DNA of 64,000 nucleotides from Anaerobacillus sp. CMMVII. Lineage in GTDB: Bacteria > Bacillota > Bacilli > Bacillales > Anaerobacillaceae. Positions 27,102 to 35,920 of the stretch are shown piece by piece. Each line of letters starts with the position of its first letter. Positions within the stretch are counted from its first letter, which is position 1. The translations under genes and the position numbers were made by a program. The notes under the pieces were generated by a model. The model was not told where the DNA came from, searched no databases, and saw only the letters and a program-made list of their open reading frames with translations. The stretch covers positions 55,837-119,836 of the forward strand of contig NZ_JACEHK010000013.1 of the NCBI RefSeq assembly GCF_025377685.1, read 5' to 3'.

Positions 27102-28808
27102 ATGAAAATTATTAGAGTTTATATGAACAGTTTAACCGTAAAAGAAGAACAGGCAAAAGAATATAGGCGACTCGGAGGAAGGGCACTCACTTCAAAAATC
27201 ATTCATGATGAAGTCCCGCCTACATGTCACCCACTAGGATCACATAACAAACTAGTGTTTGCTACAGGTTTATTAACCGGTTCAGGTGCTTCTAGCGCTG
27301 ATCGATACTCTGTTGGTGCGAAAAGTCCGTTAACCGGCGGGATTAAAGAAGCAAATGCTGGGGGAATTACGGGATTGACGATGGGAAAATTAGGCATTAA
27401 ATCCCTTATTTTTGAAGGAATCCGCAATGATTTTCAAATTATTCACCTTTCACAAAACGGAGTTAAATTCATAGATGCAACTCCTATCCTTGGTAAAGAT
27501 TTAAGTGAAGCTGCGAACTGGCTTCGTGACACCTTCGGAAAACATGTGGCCGTTTGGTTAATTGGTGTAGCCGGAGAACAAAAAATGAACTTAGCAGCGA
27601 TTGCAGGCCAGGATAAAGATGGCGACCCCACTAGATATAATGGTCGGGGTGGACTTGGTGCTGTTGCTGGTTCAAAGGGAGTGAAAGCAATTGTTCTAGA
27701 TGCCAGTGGAACAGAGAAAAATCGACCTCAAAACAAAGAAGTTTTTCGATACGCACTAAAACAATATCATAGTTGGTTAATGGAAACGCCTGGTACTGCA
27801 AAAGTTTTACCAGAGTTAGGAACCTCATCTCTAGTAGAAACAACAAATGCGTTAGGGGCGCTGCCAACTAGAAATTTTTCAGTAGGATCTATGGAAAATT
27901 ATAAAAATATTACGGGTGAAACGTTGCGACAAACCATCTTAGAACGAGGTGGAGAAGGTACTCCAACTCATGCTTGTATGCCTGGATGCATCATTCGTTG
28001 TTCCAATGTGTTTGTAGACAAAGCGGGTAAAAAGGTTACTGGTCCAATAGAATATGAGAATATAGGTTTATTAGGTTCAAACCTCGATATTAGTAGTCTA
28101 GACGATATCGCAGAACTTAATCGCCTTTGTAATGAGTTAGGCATTGATACGATTGAAACAGGTGGTGCTTTAGGAGTATTAATGGCCCAAAACGTGATTG
28201 CCTTTGGTGACGCTCAAGGGGCAATGAATGCTTTAAAAGAAATTAAAACAGGTAGTCCTCTTGGACGGATAATTGGAAGTGGAGCTGACATTATTGGAAA
28301 AATATACGGCGAGCCTCACGTACCAACAGTAAAAGGGCAAACAATGCCTGCGTACGACCCAAGAGGTGTTAAAGGATTAGGTGTTACCTATGCGACTTCA
28401 CCGATGGGGGCAGACCACACAGCAGGACAAACGGTAAGGGTCCAAATTGACCATCACTCACCAGAAGGGCAAGTTGAGGTTTCTAAAAAGGCGCAAACTG
28501 TTAATACAATTTGGGATCACCTCGGTATGTGTATGTTTAGTTCAGGTGCTGTTCAAAATCGTTGGGATATTTTAGGTGACTTAGTTTCTTCCTACATTGG
28601 AGAACCGATTAGTGGGGAAGATATTGTTACTATCGCTAACGAAACGTTAAAGGTAGAACACGCTTTTAATAAAAAAGCTGGTTTTACTAAGGCAAATGAT
28701 AAACTACCAGACTATTTTTATGAGGAAGAAAACGCAGCTAGTAAAACTGTCTTTGACGTACCGCATGATGAATTAGAAACAATTGGCGTCGATCGTGACG
28801 ATTTATAA
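27102..28808 (+). CDS. aldehyde:ferredoxin oxidoreductase family protein (tungsten/molybdenum)
   Basis: 568 residues from the ATG at 27102, behind GAGGTG. GGRALTSKI at the N-terminus, GRGGLGAVAGSKGVKAIVL in the first third and the PMGADHTAGQT block are typical of the AOR family, which binds a bis-pterin W or Mo cofactor. The [4Fe-4S] ligands are CMPGCIIRC (spacing C-x3-C-x3-C) and a late cysteine in GMCMF. The x3 spacing differs from the CxxCxxxC of archaeal AOR and suggests the YdhV-like branch. The physiological substrate is unknown. It is followed at 11 bases by a MoaD-like gene and works with ferredoxin or a similar carrier. Confidence 0.9.
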   Translation: MKIIRVYMNSLTVKEEQAKEYRRLGGRALTSKIIHDEVPPTCHPLGSHNKLVFATGLLTGSGASSADRYSVGAKSPLTGGIKEANAGGITGLTMGKLGIKSLIFEGIRNDFQIIHLSQNGVKFIDATPILGKDLSEAANWLRDTFGKHVAVWLIGVAGEQKMNLAAIAGQDKDGDPTRYNGRGGLGAVAGSKGVKAIVLDASGTEKNRPQNKEVFRYALKQYHSWLMETPGTAKVLPELGTSSLVETTNALGALPTRNFSVGSMENYKNITGETLRQTILERGGEGTPTHACMPGCIIRCSNVFVDKAGKKVTGPIEYENIGLLGSNLDISSLDDIAELNRLCNELGIDTIETGGALGVLMAQNVIAFGDAQGAMNALKEIKTGSPLGRIIGSGADIIGKIYGEPHVPTVKGQTMPAYDPRGVKGLGVTYATSPMGADHTAGQTVRVQIDHHSPEGQVEVSKKAQTVNTIWDHLGMCMFSSGAVQNRWDILGDLVSSYIGEPISGEDIVTIANETLKVEHAFNKKAGFTKANDKLPDYFYEEENAASKTVFDVPHDELETIGVDRDDL

Positions 28809-28819
28809 GGAGAAGATCA

Positions 28820-29041
28820 ATGATTATTAGGGTGCAATCCTTTATTCCTTACCTAGAGAATATTAAGAATGAGTATCATATCGAAAAACAAGTATCAATT
28901 AAACAATTCACCGATTCTCTAGGAGTAAAATGGGATGAAGACGCTTTAGTCGTTGTCAATCGAACTATTTGTTTGGATCATTCATTCATGCTGAATGATG
29001 GCGATCTTGTCGAATTACTAATACCACTATCAGGTGGGTAG
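28820..29041 (+). CDS. MoaD/ThiS-family sulfur carrier protein
   Basis: 73 residues ending in PLSGG, the diglycine that is adenylated and thiocarboxylated. NDGDLVELLIPL is the family's penultimate block. It starts behind AAGGAGAAG, so it is in one operon with the AOR gene. A dedicated MoaD beside AOR is common and suggests delivery of sulfur for the dithiolene of its tungsto- or molybdopterin. Confidence 0.88.
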   Translation: MIIRVQSFIPYLENIKNEYHIEKQVSIKQFTDSLGVKWDEDALVVVNRTICLDHSFMLNDGDLVELLIPLSGG

Positions 29042-29077
29042 ATTTAAGGCGCTTGATGAACAACAAGGAAAAACCAA

Positions 29078-29129
29078 GGGGTCTGCCCCCCAGTGCGTTA
29101 ATGCTTTAACGCGCCGGGGGTCAGACCCC
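29078..29129. repeat. main palindromic repeat, copy 9
   Basis: A full unit 36 bases after the MoaD stop. It carries two changes against the family form (GGGGTCTGCCCCCC, GTTAATGCTTTAAC). Confidence 0.88.
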
Positions 29130-29266
29130 TTAAGAATCCCTTACGAATCTCAAGGTATTCTATTATTAATAATCCTATAAGCAAAATCATCAATTTCATA
29201 ACAAAGTAAGTCCCTTTGAATATACTAGTAAAAACAATAAAAGCTTTCTAGGAAGGGGAATTGAAT

Positions 29267-29686
29267 ATGAAAAAACAACCAGATAGAAATCTTCAAGAAA
29301 TATTAAGACTACTTGGGTTACAGTCTGATACAAAAGTGCGATGCTTACTCGAGTCATTAATTGATGATTCCAGATTACTTCCAGGGTTAGAAAATAACCT
29401 AAACATTGAGTCTTTATTGAGATTCGATAGAGACAAAGCTTCTCCAAATTTCATAGATCTTGATAATCTTAGATGTATCCGTAAACAAATAGAAGAAAAA
29501 ATTGAGGCTTTAATAGAGAAATTAGTATGTTTATTAGAACGGCTTCGAAAACAACGTAAATTATGCAAAGATCTAAGAAAGCACGATCCTCTAGAAAGAA
29601 AGCGTCTTCTAAAATTGGTTATTACTTTAATTAATCTGATTAATCTTAGAAGTCTCATCGATAGATTGGTATCCCTTGGTGAATAA
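29267..29686 (+). CDS. hypothetical helical protein, leucine-rich
   Basis: 139 residues from the ATG behind AGGAAGGGG. It is rich in leucine, arginine and lysine, with predicted long amphipathic helices (KQIEEKIEALIEKLVCLLERL and the LRKLV-like end). It has no signal peptide or membrane segment. I do not recognise a family. Such small helical proteins are often spore or regulatory proteins in bacilli, but nothing here proves it. Confidence 0.55.
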   Translation: MKKQPDRNLQEILRLLGLQSDTKVRCLLESLIDDSRLLPGLENNLNIESLLRFDRDKASPNFIDLDNLRCIRKQIEEKIEALIEKLVCLLERLRKQRKLCKDLRKHDPLERKRLLKLVITLINLINLRSLIDRLVSLGE

Positions 29687-29825
29687 GTAGATTGAAAAAT
29701 ATCTATTATAATAGTACTGTTTCAGTTTTAACTTATGTTTGTACCAGGCTTAGGTTGGACAACCGCCCAAGAAAATTCAAGAAGAGTGGAACTTTCATAG
29801 GAGTCCACACTAAAATTGTTTTTAC

Positions 29826-29889
29826 TTCGAAAGTTCACTTTTCTTTATCAAATGGGTTGTTCCATTATATTTAGATTGTGAACTTTCTT
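29826..29889. repeat. second palindromic repeat family, copy C
   Basis: CTTCGAAAGTTCACTTTTC at the left and GTGAACTTTC at the right, with GGGTTGTTCCAT in the middle. This is the lower-strand order of copy A, so the two are clear homologues in opposite orientation. It abuts a copy of the main repeat. Confidence 0.75.
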
Positions 29890-29891
29890 TG

Positions 29892-29942
29892 GGGTCTGAC
29901 CCCCAGTGCGTTAAAGCTTTAACGCGCCGGGGGTCAGACCCA
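29892..29942. repeat. main palindromic repeat, copy 10, interrupted by an IS element
   Basis: A unit with core GCGTTAAAGCTTTAACGC whose right arm GGGGGTCAGACCC is cut after the third C. The missing end reappears, with a 12-bp duplication (GGGGTCAGACCC), behind IS copy 1 at 31420-31431. Confidence 0.9.
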
Positions 29943-31419
29943 ATGTCATTAACTTAACTTTACAAAAAATGTAAGGGATTAAAAATAAAACATTATGTTC
30001 TCTTGACTTTTTAAAATCACCACAATAATCGATTTGAATACCAATTACTAGGTATATCTTTCGATTAAGTGGTGATTTTTTTGCGAAAAAGTAGGTTTTT
30101 AGAAGCGGTTAAATTAACTCAGGAAGTGTTGGATGATTTTATTTTCATGTGTGAAGCAAGGGCTAAACCGGGTTATTTTACTCGTGAGGGGAAAAACAAG
30201 TTAAGTTTCAAGACTACGATCCTGTTTATGTTAAATTTCGTTAGGAAAAGCCTTCAATATGAGTTGGACAACTTCTTCGAAGTAATTGATAAGGAGAAGG
30301 TTGCAATAAGCAAGCAAGGTTTTTCAGCGGCAAGAAGGAAGATTAAGCCTGAGGCATTTATGTATTTATTCAATATGATAGCAGATTGGTTTTATGAACA
30401 GGGAGGACATAAAACCTATATGGGATATCGATTATGTGCAATAGACGCTGCTATTTTAGAGATAAATAACTCAAAAAAATTAAGGGATGTCTATAACTCA
30501 GCGAAAGGCACGTCGGTCGAGCTTGCACGAGGAATGACATCCTGTATATATGATATCGAAAATAACATAATAGTTAAAGCATTAATTACAAAATGTACAG
30601 CACCAGAACGAGAAGTGGCTATACAATTGATAGAAATGTTAAGAGATAGTGGATTTAAAAACGATTTACTTCTCTTTGATCGTGGATATCCTTCCATTGA
30701 TTTTTTCTTTTATTTGATGAGTGTAAACACCAAATTCGTCATTAGAATTCCTAATAAGTATTACAAAAATAAGATAGACTCATCATTATCCGATCAAACC
30801 ATTAGGTTTGAGAAACAAGGAAGGGAGATTACTTTAAGGGTCATAAAGTTTGAGTTGGATTCAGGAATCGAAGAAATTTTAGTAACTAATTTAATGGACA
30901 CATCGATAGATGTAAAACAATTTAAGTCACTATATTTTAAACGTTGGGGGATTGAAGTTAAATACGATGAGTTAAAGAACAAGCTAGAAATACAGAAATT
31001 CACAGGAGATTCCCAGGATACTATTGAACAAGATTTTTATGCTTCAATGTTTCTAGCAAATATGGTCTCATTGGTTAAACAAGAGGCAGATGAGTTAATA
31101 GCAATAGAACATTCGACTAAGAAGCTCAAGCATCAATATACTGTAAATATCAACATTCTAATTGGGAAAATCAAGGACAAATTACTAGAAATACTTCTAG
31201 AAAAGTTTGAGGAATTACGGTTAGTAATGTATCGAAAGATATTGGGAGAAATTATTCGAAACAAGGTCCCCCCAGGGAGATGAAAAAAATTAATTATCAT
31301 CGCCCGGGCATCCTATTGTCTTTTTTAGTAATTTAATTACCGAAATAGAAACAAATATACCGTTCTGTTTCTAGAGAAATACTATTTGTAAATTTCTGTA
31401 ACACTAACTTGATGACATT
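29943..31419 (+). mobile_element. IS4-family element, copy 1 (internal deletion)
   Basis: Ends are AATGTCATTAACTTA and its imperfect complement TAACTTGATGACATT. Flanking duplications GGGGTCAGACCC (29931-29942 and 31420-31431) are 12 bp. Length is 1477 bp, 107 less than the other two copies. The loss lies near 31269, where the transposase jumps from GGTCCCC into the downstream non-coding CCAGGGAGATG. Otherwise it is almost identical to copy 3. Confidence 0.92.
30069..31283 (+). CDS. IS4-family transposase, C-terminally truncated
   Basis: 404 residues. DDE residues: the first Asp in CAIDAAILEI, the second in LLFDRGYPS, and the glutamate in the YREK signature (Y-x2-R-x3-E-x6-K) in YFKRWGIEVKYDELK. 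The C-terminal about 27 residues of the intact copies are replaced by PPGR owing to the 107-bp deletion. The core is intact, so activity is possible but uncertain. The GTG start has several alternatives close by. Confidence 0.92.
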   Translation: MVIFLRKSRFLEAVKLTQEVLDDFIFMCEARAKPGYFTREGKNKLSFKTTILFMLNFVRKSLQYELDNFFEVIDKEKVAISKQGFSAARRKIKPEAFMYLFNMIADWFYEQGGHKTYMGYRLCAIDAAILEINNSKKLRDVYNSAKGTSVELARGMTSCIYDIENNIIVKALITKCTAPEREVAIQLIEMLRDSGFKNDLLLFDRGYPSIDFFFYLMSVNTKFVIRIPNKYYKNKIDSSLSDQTIRFEKQGREITLRVIKFELDSGIEEILVTNLMDTSIDVKQFKSLYFKRWGIEVKYDELKNKLEIQKFTGDSQDTIEQDFYASMFLANMVSLVKQEADELIAIEHSTKKLKHQYTVNINILIGKIKDKLLEILLEKFEELRLVMYRKILGEIIRNKVPPGR

Positions 31420-31432
31420 GGGGTCAGACCCC

Positions 31433-33016
31433 AATGTCATTAACTTAAGTTTACAAAAAATGTAAAGGTAAAATAAATAAAATCTTATGTTCTCTTGACT
31501 TTTTAAAATCACCACAATAATCGATTTGAATACCAATTACTAGGTATATCTTTCGATTAAGTGGTGATTTTTTTGCGAAAAAGTAGGTTTTTAGAAGCAG
31601 TTAAATTAACTCAGGAAGTGTTGGATGATTTTATTTTCATGTGTGAAGCAAGGGCTAAACCGGGTTATTTTACTCGTGTGGGGAAAAATAAGTTAAGTTT
31701 TAAGACTACGATTCTGTTTATGTTAAATTTCGTTAGGAAAAGCCTTCAATATGAGTTGGATAACTTCTTCGAAGTGATTGATAAGGAGAAGGTGGCAATA
31801 AGCAAGCAAGGTTTTACTGCGGCAAGGAAGAAGATTAAACCTGAAGCATTTATGTATTTATTCAATATGATAGCGGATTGGTTTTACGAACAGGGTAGCT
31901 ATAAAACCTATATGGGATATCGATTATGTGCAATAGACGCTGCTATTTTGGAGATAAATAACTCTAAAAAATTAAGGGATGTCTATAACTCAGCGAAAGG
32001 CACGTCGGTCGAGCTTGCACGAGGAATGACATCCTGTATATATGATATCGAAAATAACATAATAGTTAAAGCATTAATTACAAAATGTACAGCACCAGAA
32101 CGAGAAGTAGCCACACAACTGATAGAAATGTTAAGAAAAAGTGGATCTAAGAATGATTTACTTCTCTTCGACCGTGGATATCCTTCCATTGACTTTTTCT
32201 TTTATTTGATGAGTGTTCATACCAAATTTGTCATTAGAATTCCTAATAATTACTACAAAAATAAGATAGATTCAACATTAGCTGATCAAACCATTAGGTT
32301 TGAAAAACAAGGAAGCGAGATTACTTTAAGAGTCATAAAGTTTGAGTTAGATTCTGGGATCGAGGAAATATTAGTAACCAATTTGATGGACACATCGTTA
32401 GATGTGAAGCACTTTAAGTCACTATACTTTAAACGTTGGGGAATTGAAGTAAAATACGATGAGTTAAAGAACAAGTTAGAAATACAGAAATTCACAGGCG
32501 ATTCCAAGGAGACTATTGAACAAGATTTTTATGCTTCAATGTTCCTAGCAAATATGGTCTCATTGGTTAAACAAGAGGCAGACGAGCTAATAGAAATAGA
32601 ACATTCGATGAAGAAGCTCAAGCATCAATATACTGTAAATATCAACATACTTATTGGGAAACTCAAGGACAAATTACTCGTAATACTTCTAGAAACACTT
32701 GAGGAGCTTCGGCTAATAATGTATCAAAAAATTTTAAAAGAAGTTATCCGAAATAAGGTTCCGAAAAGGCCTGGAAGGAAATTTATACGTCGAAAAAGCT
32801 TAAAAGCGAACAAAAATTGTATGAACAGAAAGACTTGCATCTAACTAAAAAATAACAAAAAATAAAAGCCAGGGAGATGAAAAAAATTTAAATATCATCG
32901 CCCGGGCATCCTATTGTCTTTTTTAGTAGTTTTATACCAAATTCTTAACTAATTATCTTACTACATCTAGAGCAGCTTCTATTTGTAAATTTCTGTAACA
33001 CTAAGTTGATGACATT
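31433..33016 (+). mobile_element. IS4-family element, copy 2 (full length)
   Basis: 1584 bp with the same inverted ends, flanked by a 12-bp duplication GGGTCAGACCCC (31421-31432 and 33017-33028). It stands only 13 bases from copy 1, in the duplicated arm of the same palindromic repeat, in the same orientation. Its sequence is visibly diverged from copies 1 and 3, so it is not a duplication of the neighbour. Confidence 0.92.
31561..32844 (+). CDS. IS4-family transposase, full length
   Basis: 427 residues with the same DDE and YREK motifs as the other copies and the basic C-terminal tail (KRPGRKFIRRKSLKANK). Amino-acid differences from copy 1 are scattered and conservative, such as GSYKTYMG for GGHKTYMG. 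Behind the gene a stem GGGAGATGA/TCATCGCCC with a following T run acts as the terminator of the element. Confidence 0.93.
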   Translation: MVIFLRKSRFLEAVKLTQEVLDDFIFMCEARAKPGYFTRVGKNKLSFKTTILFMLNFVRKSLQYELDNFFEVIDKEKVAISKQGFTAARKKIKPEAFMYLFNMIADWFYEQGSYKTYMGYRLCAIDAAILEINNSKKLRDVYNSAKGTSVELARGMTSCIYDIENNIIVKALITKCTAPEREVATQLIEMLRKSGSKNDLLLFDRGYPSIDFFFYLMSVHTKFVIRIPNNYYKNKIDSTLADQTIRFEKQGSEITLRVIKFELDSGIEEILVTNLMDTSLDVKHFKSLYFKRWGIEVKYDELKNKLEIQKFTGDSKETIEQDFYASMFLANMVSLVKQEADELIEIEHSMKKLKHQYTVNINILIGKLKDKLLVILLETLEELRLIMYQKILKEVIRNKVPKRPGRKFIRRKSLKANKNCMNRKTCI

Positions 33017-33181
33017 GGGTCAGACCCCCTTTCTTTCTTTTCTTTCCCCTTTCTTTCCCTTTTTCCTATGCATGATTTGTCCAAGTTCTGAATAACTATT
33101 AGAAAGAAGTTTGAGGAAACAAGCTACGAGCTTATTATTCTCGTATCGTTTTTCGGACTCTGTTAATAGGGGGAATGTGTA

Positions 33182-34975
33182 GTGGTTGAAGCTATTTTAA
33201 AAATATTTACAAGTGAACAGCAGGCACAAGCGATTTTATCTAATTCGTTGATTGAGTTTATTTTCTTTGTTTTGTTTGTGACCTTTGCTGTAGCGGTAAT
33301 CGTTCATTTTGTTTTGTATAGTCGATTAAATCGAATCAGAAGTTTTTTAAACACCTCAAATTCACTGGAAATTAGTCCATTAAATAGGTTTCAAGCGGAA
33401 TTTGAACATAAGAATAGTCAGGAATCGCTAAAAGTAGAAACTTTTGTTCAAAAGAAGTTCTCGAGTTGGAAGATGTTTAACATTCCGGTGATTAGCCTAA
33501 TAAAAATGATTCAGATGACGGTATCTGTTTTTATCTTAGTGGGGGTTTTGGGAACTTTCATTGGACTTGCGATGTCATTAGAAAGTATTGATGGCACGGG
33601 AGATCAACTTGTGGAAAATATCGTGCCCGTACTTGCTGGACTTTCTACGGCATTTTATACGAGTATTGCTGGTATGGGATTTTCGTTAATTATGACTGTG
33701 ATTACTAGAGTGGCGAATACCGAATATTTGTTAACTGATATTATGTTGAAAGTTGAGTCTTACCTTGAAGAAAACGAACCTAACGACATGGCTCGTCTCA
33801 TTAATGTTTCTGAATCGATCAATACATCGATTACTCAGCTACGGGATTCGTTTAGTGGATTTCAGGAGTATACCGTCGGCTTGCAGCAATCTGCTAGAGA
33901 TCTAGCCTTATTTAATGAAGGGCTCTCGAAAAATCTGAAAGACTTTACAGTACTTTTTGATGGAATAAGAGAGGTAACTGCAGGCTTCGATAGCGGTGTA
34001 TCAAAGTTAAATAAAAGTTTTGATCAATTATTCACGTATTTTCACAGTATGGATAAGCGAAATGATCTACTTGCCAATACATTTACTGAAACCTATAAAA
34101 AAATAAAAGAACTATCAACTTCTCAGACAGATACAATGAATCAATTCCAAGAAGCTGTCGTAGATTGGAAGGAATATATCTCCACGATTGCCGATAGACA
34201 GGAAGCGATCCATAGTTCGTTCGAACGGATGACCGTGCAGAGTGATAATCTTGTAAAAATAATGAAGGAAAACAATCACCAGTTTAAGAGTATTTTTGGA
34301 AACGATGTTAGCACGAAGCTATCAGGAATTCATGCTTCGTTACGAGATTTAAAAGGTGACTTTGATAAATTAGGTCATTCGATCGTCCGTTTACCTGAGG
34401 CACTTGATATGATTAACATTGCACAAGTAGAGTATAAAAATCTATTAAAAGACCGTTTAGATGATTTAAAACAATTCAATCAGGATTTTAATAATCATTT
34501 AAAATCGCATACAAGAGACACCCAAACTTTTGAAAAACATCTGAGTGATGCTTCACGTTCCTATGAGCAAATGGGAATAAAAAATAATCAATTGTTAAGT
34601 GAAATCAATCGTACGGTTATGCAAGTTACAGACTCGATGAATCATAGAGAAAGTCAGATTGAATCTAGTGTGGGTGTTCTCAAAGATACTCTATCTAGAT
34701 ATGTAGCAAATTTAGAGGGGACACTCGGGGAAAAGCTTGATAAGGTTGGTAGAAATCTTGGTGAATATGTAGTCGATATGAATGATGCAATTAAAAAAGA
34801 ATTTAAGCAAATCGGTCAAATTGCAGAAGAAAACCAATTAAGAAGTGCTCGCGCTACTCAGCAAACGATAAATGACCTTAATCAAGAGTTTCAAAATCTA
34901 AATCGATTGCTTCAATCCTTCTCACAAGAGTCAGTTAGACAAACTCATCGAATAAGGGTTGGTAGCAATGATTAA
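33182..34975 (+). CDS. ZorA-like MotA/TolQ/ExbB proton-channel protein
   Basis: 597 residues from a GTG behind AGGGGG. Transmembrane segments lie near 23-46, 109-132 and 148-176; the second and third with GTFIGLAMSL and AGLSTAFYTSIAGM are the MotA/ExbB signature. From about residue 190 to the end there is a long, almost uninterrupted helical tail, as in ZorA of Zorya anti-phage systems, where it forms a cytoplasmic tail tube. Its stop overlaps the ZorB-like start by eight bases. No ZorC, ZorD or ZorE gene is near, so it may be an orphan stator of another role. Confidence 0.75.
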   Translation: MVEAILKIFTSEQQAQAILSNSLIEFIFFVLFVTFAVAVIVHFVLYSRLNRIRSFLNTSNSLEISPLNRFQAEFEHKNSQESLKVETFVQKKFSSWKMFNIPVISLIKMIQMTVSVFILVGVLGTFIGLAMSLESIDGTGDQLVENIVPVLAGLSTAFYTSIAGMGFSLIMTVITRVANTEYLLTDIMLKVESYLEENEPNDMARLINVSESINTSITQLRDSFSGFQEYTVGLQQSARDLALFNEGLSKNLKDFTVLFDGIREVTAGFDSGVSKLNKSFDQLFTYFHSMDKRNDLLANTFTETYKKIKELSTSQTDTMNQFQEAVVDWKEYISTIADRQEAIHSSFERMTVQSDNLVKIMKENNHQFKSIFGNDVSTKLSGIHASLRDLKGDFDKLGHSIVRLPEALDMINIAQVEYKNLLKDRLDDLKQFNQDFNNHLKSHTRDTQTFEKHLSDASRSYEQMGIKNNQLLSEINRTVMQVTDSMNHRESQIESSVGVLKDTLSRYVANLEGTLGEKLDKVGRNLGEYVVDMNDAIKKEFKQIGQIAEENQLRSARATQQTINDLNQEFQNLNRLLQSFSQESVRQTHRIRVGSND

Positions 34976-35663
34976 TAAGTATAAAAAGCTATTCAAAGGC
35001 GAGCAGGAGGAAAGTCATTTTTGGCCGTCATTTACCGATTTACTAACAGCGATTTTACTATTTTTTATTCTCATCTTTATCGTGATGATGGTGATCAAAT
35101 CGTTTCAAATTGAAGAAATGAAGCGAACCATTGATCAAATCATGGGAGTTCGCGTTGATTTAATTAATGAACTTAATGCAGAATTTAGTGACTCAACGTT
35201 AGGTATTGAAATTGATGAAAAAACGGGGGCATTGATCTTTAACACCGATATTTTATTTGAGTTTGATGACTCGATCTTAAAACCAGAGGCGTTTGTGTTT
35301 TTGGATGAATTTGTTCCTGCCTATTTAGATGTGTTACTTGAAAGAGGCTACGAAGACTATATTTCAGAAATCATTATCGAAGGTCATGCCGATCAAATAG
35401 GCGGATATCTGTATAACCTAGAACTTTCGCAACAACGGGCATTTAGTGTTGCACAATATATCCTTAGCGATTCTTTTCCATATAAGAACATTCAGGCCCA
35501 CTTGCAGGAAAAATTAACAGTCAACGGAAGGTCCTATACTGATGGACGTACCGATGCAGCAGGGAACTATAGTCACAAAGATTCCCGCCGAGTCGAATTC
35601 AAATTCCGCTTAAAAGACCAAGAGATCCTGGAGAAAACAAGAGAATTGTTAGGGAAGAACTAA
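34968..35663 (+). CDS. ZorB-like MotB/OmpA-domain protein
   Basis: 231 residues from the ATG at 34968. One transmembrane helix follows HFWPSFTDLLTAILLFF; its Asp24 corresponds to the proton-carrying aspartate of MotB. A peptidoglycan-binding OmpA domain covers about residues 75-220, with EGHADQIGG, NLELSQQRAFSVAQYI and DSRRVEFKF. It pairs with the upstream ZorA-like channel as a 5:2-type stator anchored to the cell wall. The operon ends at a palindromic repeat. Confidence 0.8.
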   Translation: MINKYKKLFKGEQEESHFWPSFTDLLTAILLFFILIFIVMMVIKSFQIEEMKRTIDQIMGVRVDLINELNAEFSDSTLGIEIDEKTGALIFNTDILFEFDDSILKPEAFVFLDEFVPAYLDVLLERGYEDYISEIIIEGHADQIGGYLYNLELSQQRAFSVAQYILSDSFPYKNIQAHLQEKLTVNGRSYTDGRTDAAGNYSHKDSRRVEFKFRLKDQEILEKTRELLGKN

Positions 35664-35677
35664 AATAAGTAAAATAA

Positions 35678-35729
35678 GGGGTCTGACCCCCACTGCGTTA
35701 AAGCTTTAAAGCGGTGGAGGTCAGACCCC
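35678..35729. repeat. main palindromic repeat, copy 11
   Basis: A full unit 15 bases after the ZorB-like stop, ending in CCCCTTTTTTT, with one change in the right arm (GGAGGTCAGACCCC). It is very probably the terminator of the ZorAB-like pair. Confidence 0.9.
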
Positions 35730-35762
35730 TTTTTTTCCTTTTTTTTACCCCTTTTTATACAT

Positions 35763-35805
35763 ACTGTCCATTTTCTGTACAATTCTTTGTGTGTTTCTGG
35801 ACAGT
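35763..35805 (+). promoter_or_regulatory. upstream activating sites for the sigma-54 activator
   Basis: TGTCCATTTTCTGTACA at 35765-35781 is an imperfect palindrome that agrees in 14 of 17 positions with a site at 38871-38887. A second half site TCTGGACAG follows at 35796-35804; together ACTGTCCA and TGGACAGT form a wider inverted repeat. The distance to the -24 element is about 60-100 bases, right for enhancer binding. Confidence 0.5.
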
Positions 35806-35862
35806 TTAGTGTAATTACCTGTTTGAAAGTGTGATAACCTCCTAGTTCTATGCATGGTAAGC

Positions 35863-35879
35863 TGGCATGGAAATTGCAT
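35863..35879 (+). promoter_or_regulatory. sigma-54 (-24/-12) promoter
   Basis: TGGCAT-N5-TTGCAT agrees with TGGCAC-N5-TTGCW except for one base and has the required spacing between GG and GC. It stands about 42 bases before the SDR start. Confidence 0.75.
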
Positions 35880-35920
35880 ATCTAAAGATGTGGAATTAGC
35901 AAATGGTAGGAGGAGACTAT

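Noticed and set aside
33182..35663. A complete Zorya defence system
   Set aside because: Only ZorA- and ZorB-like genes are present; neither ZorC/D nor ZorE follows. The next gene is an SDR under a sigma-54 promoter.
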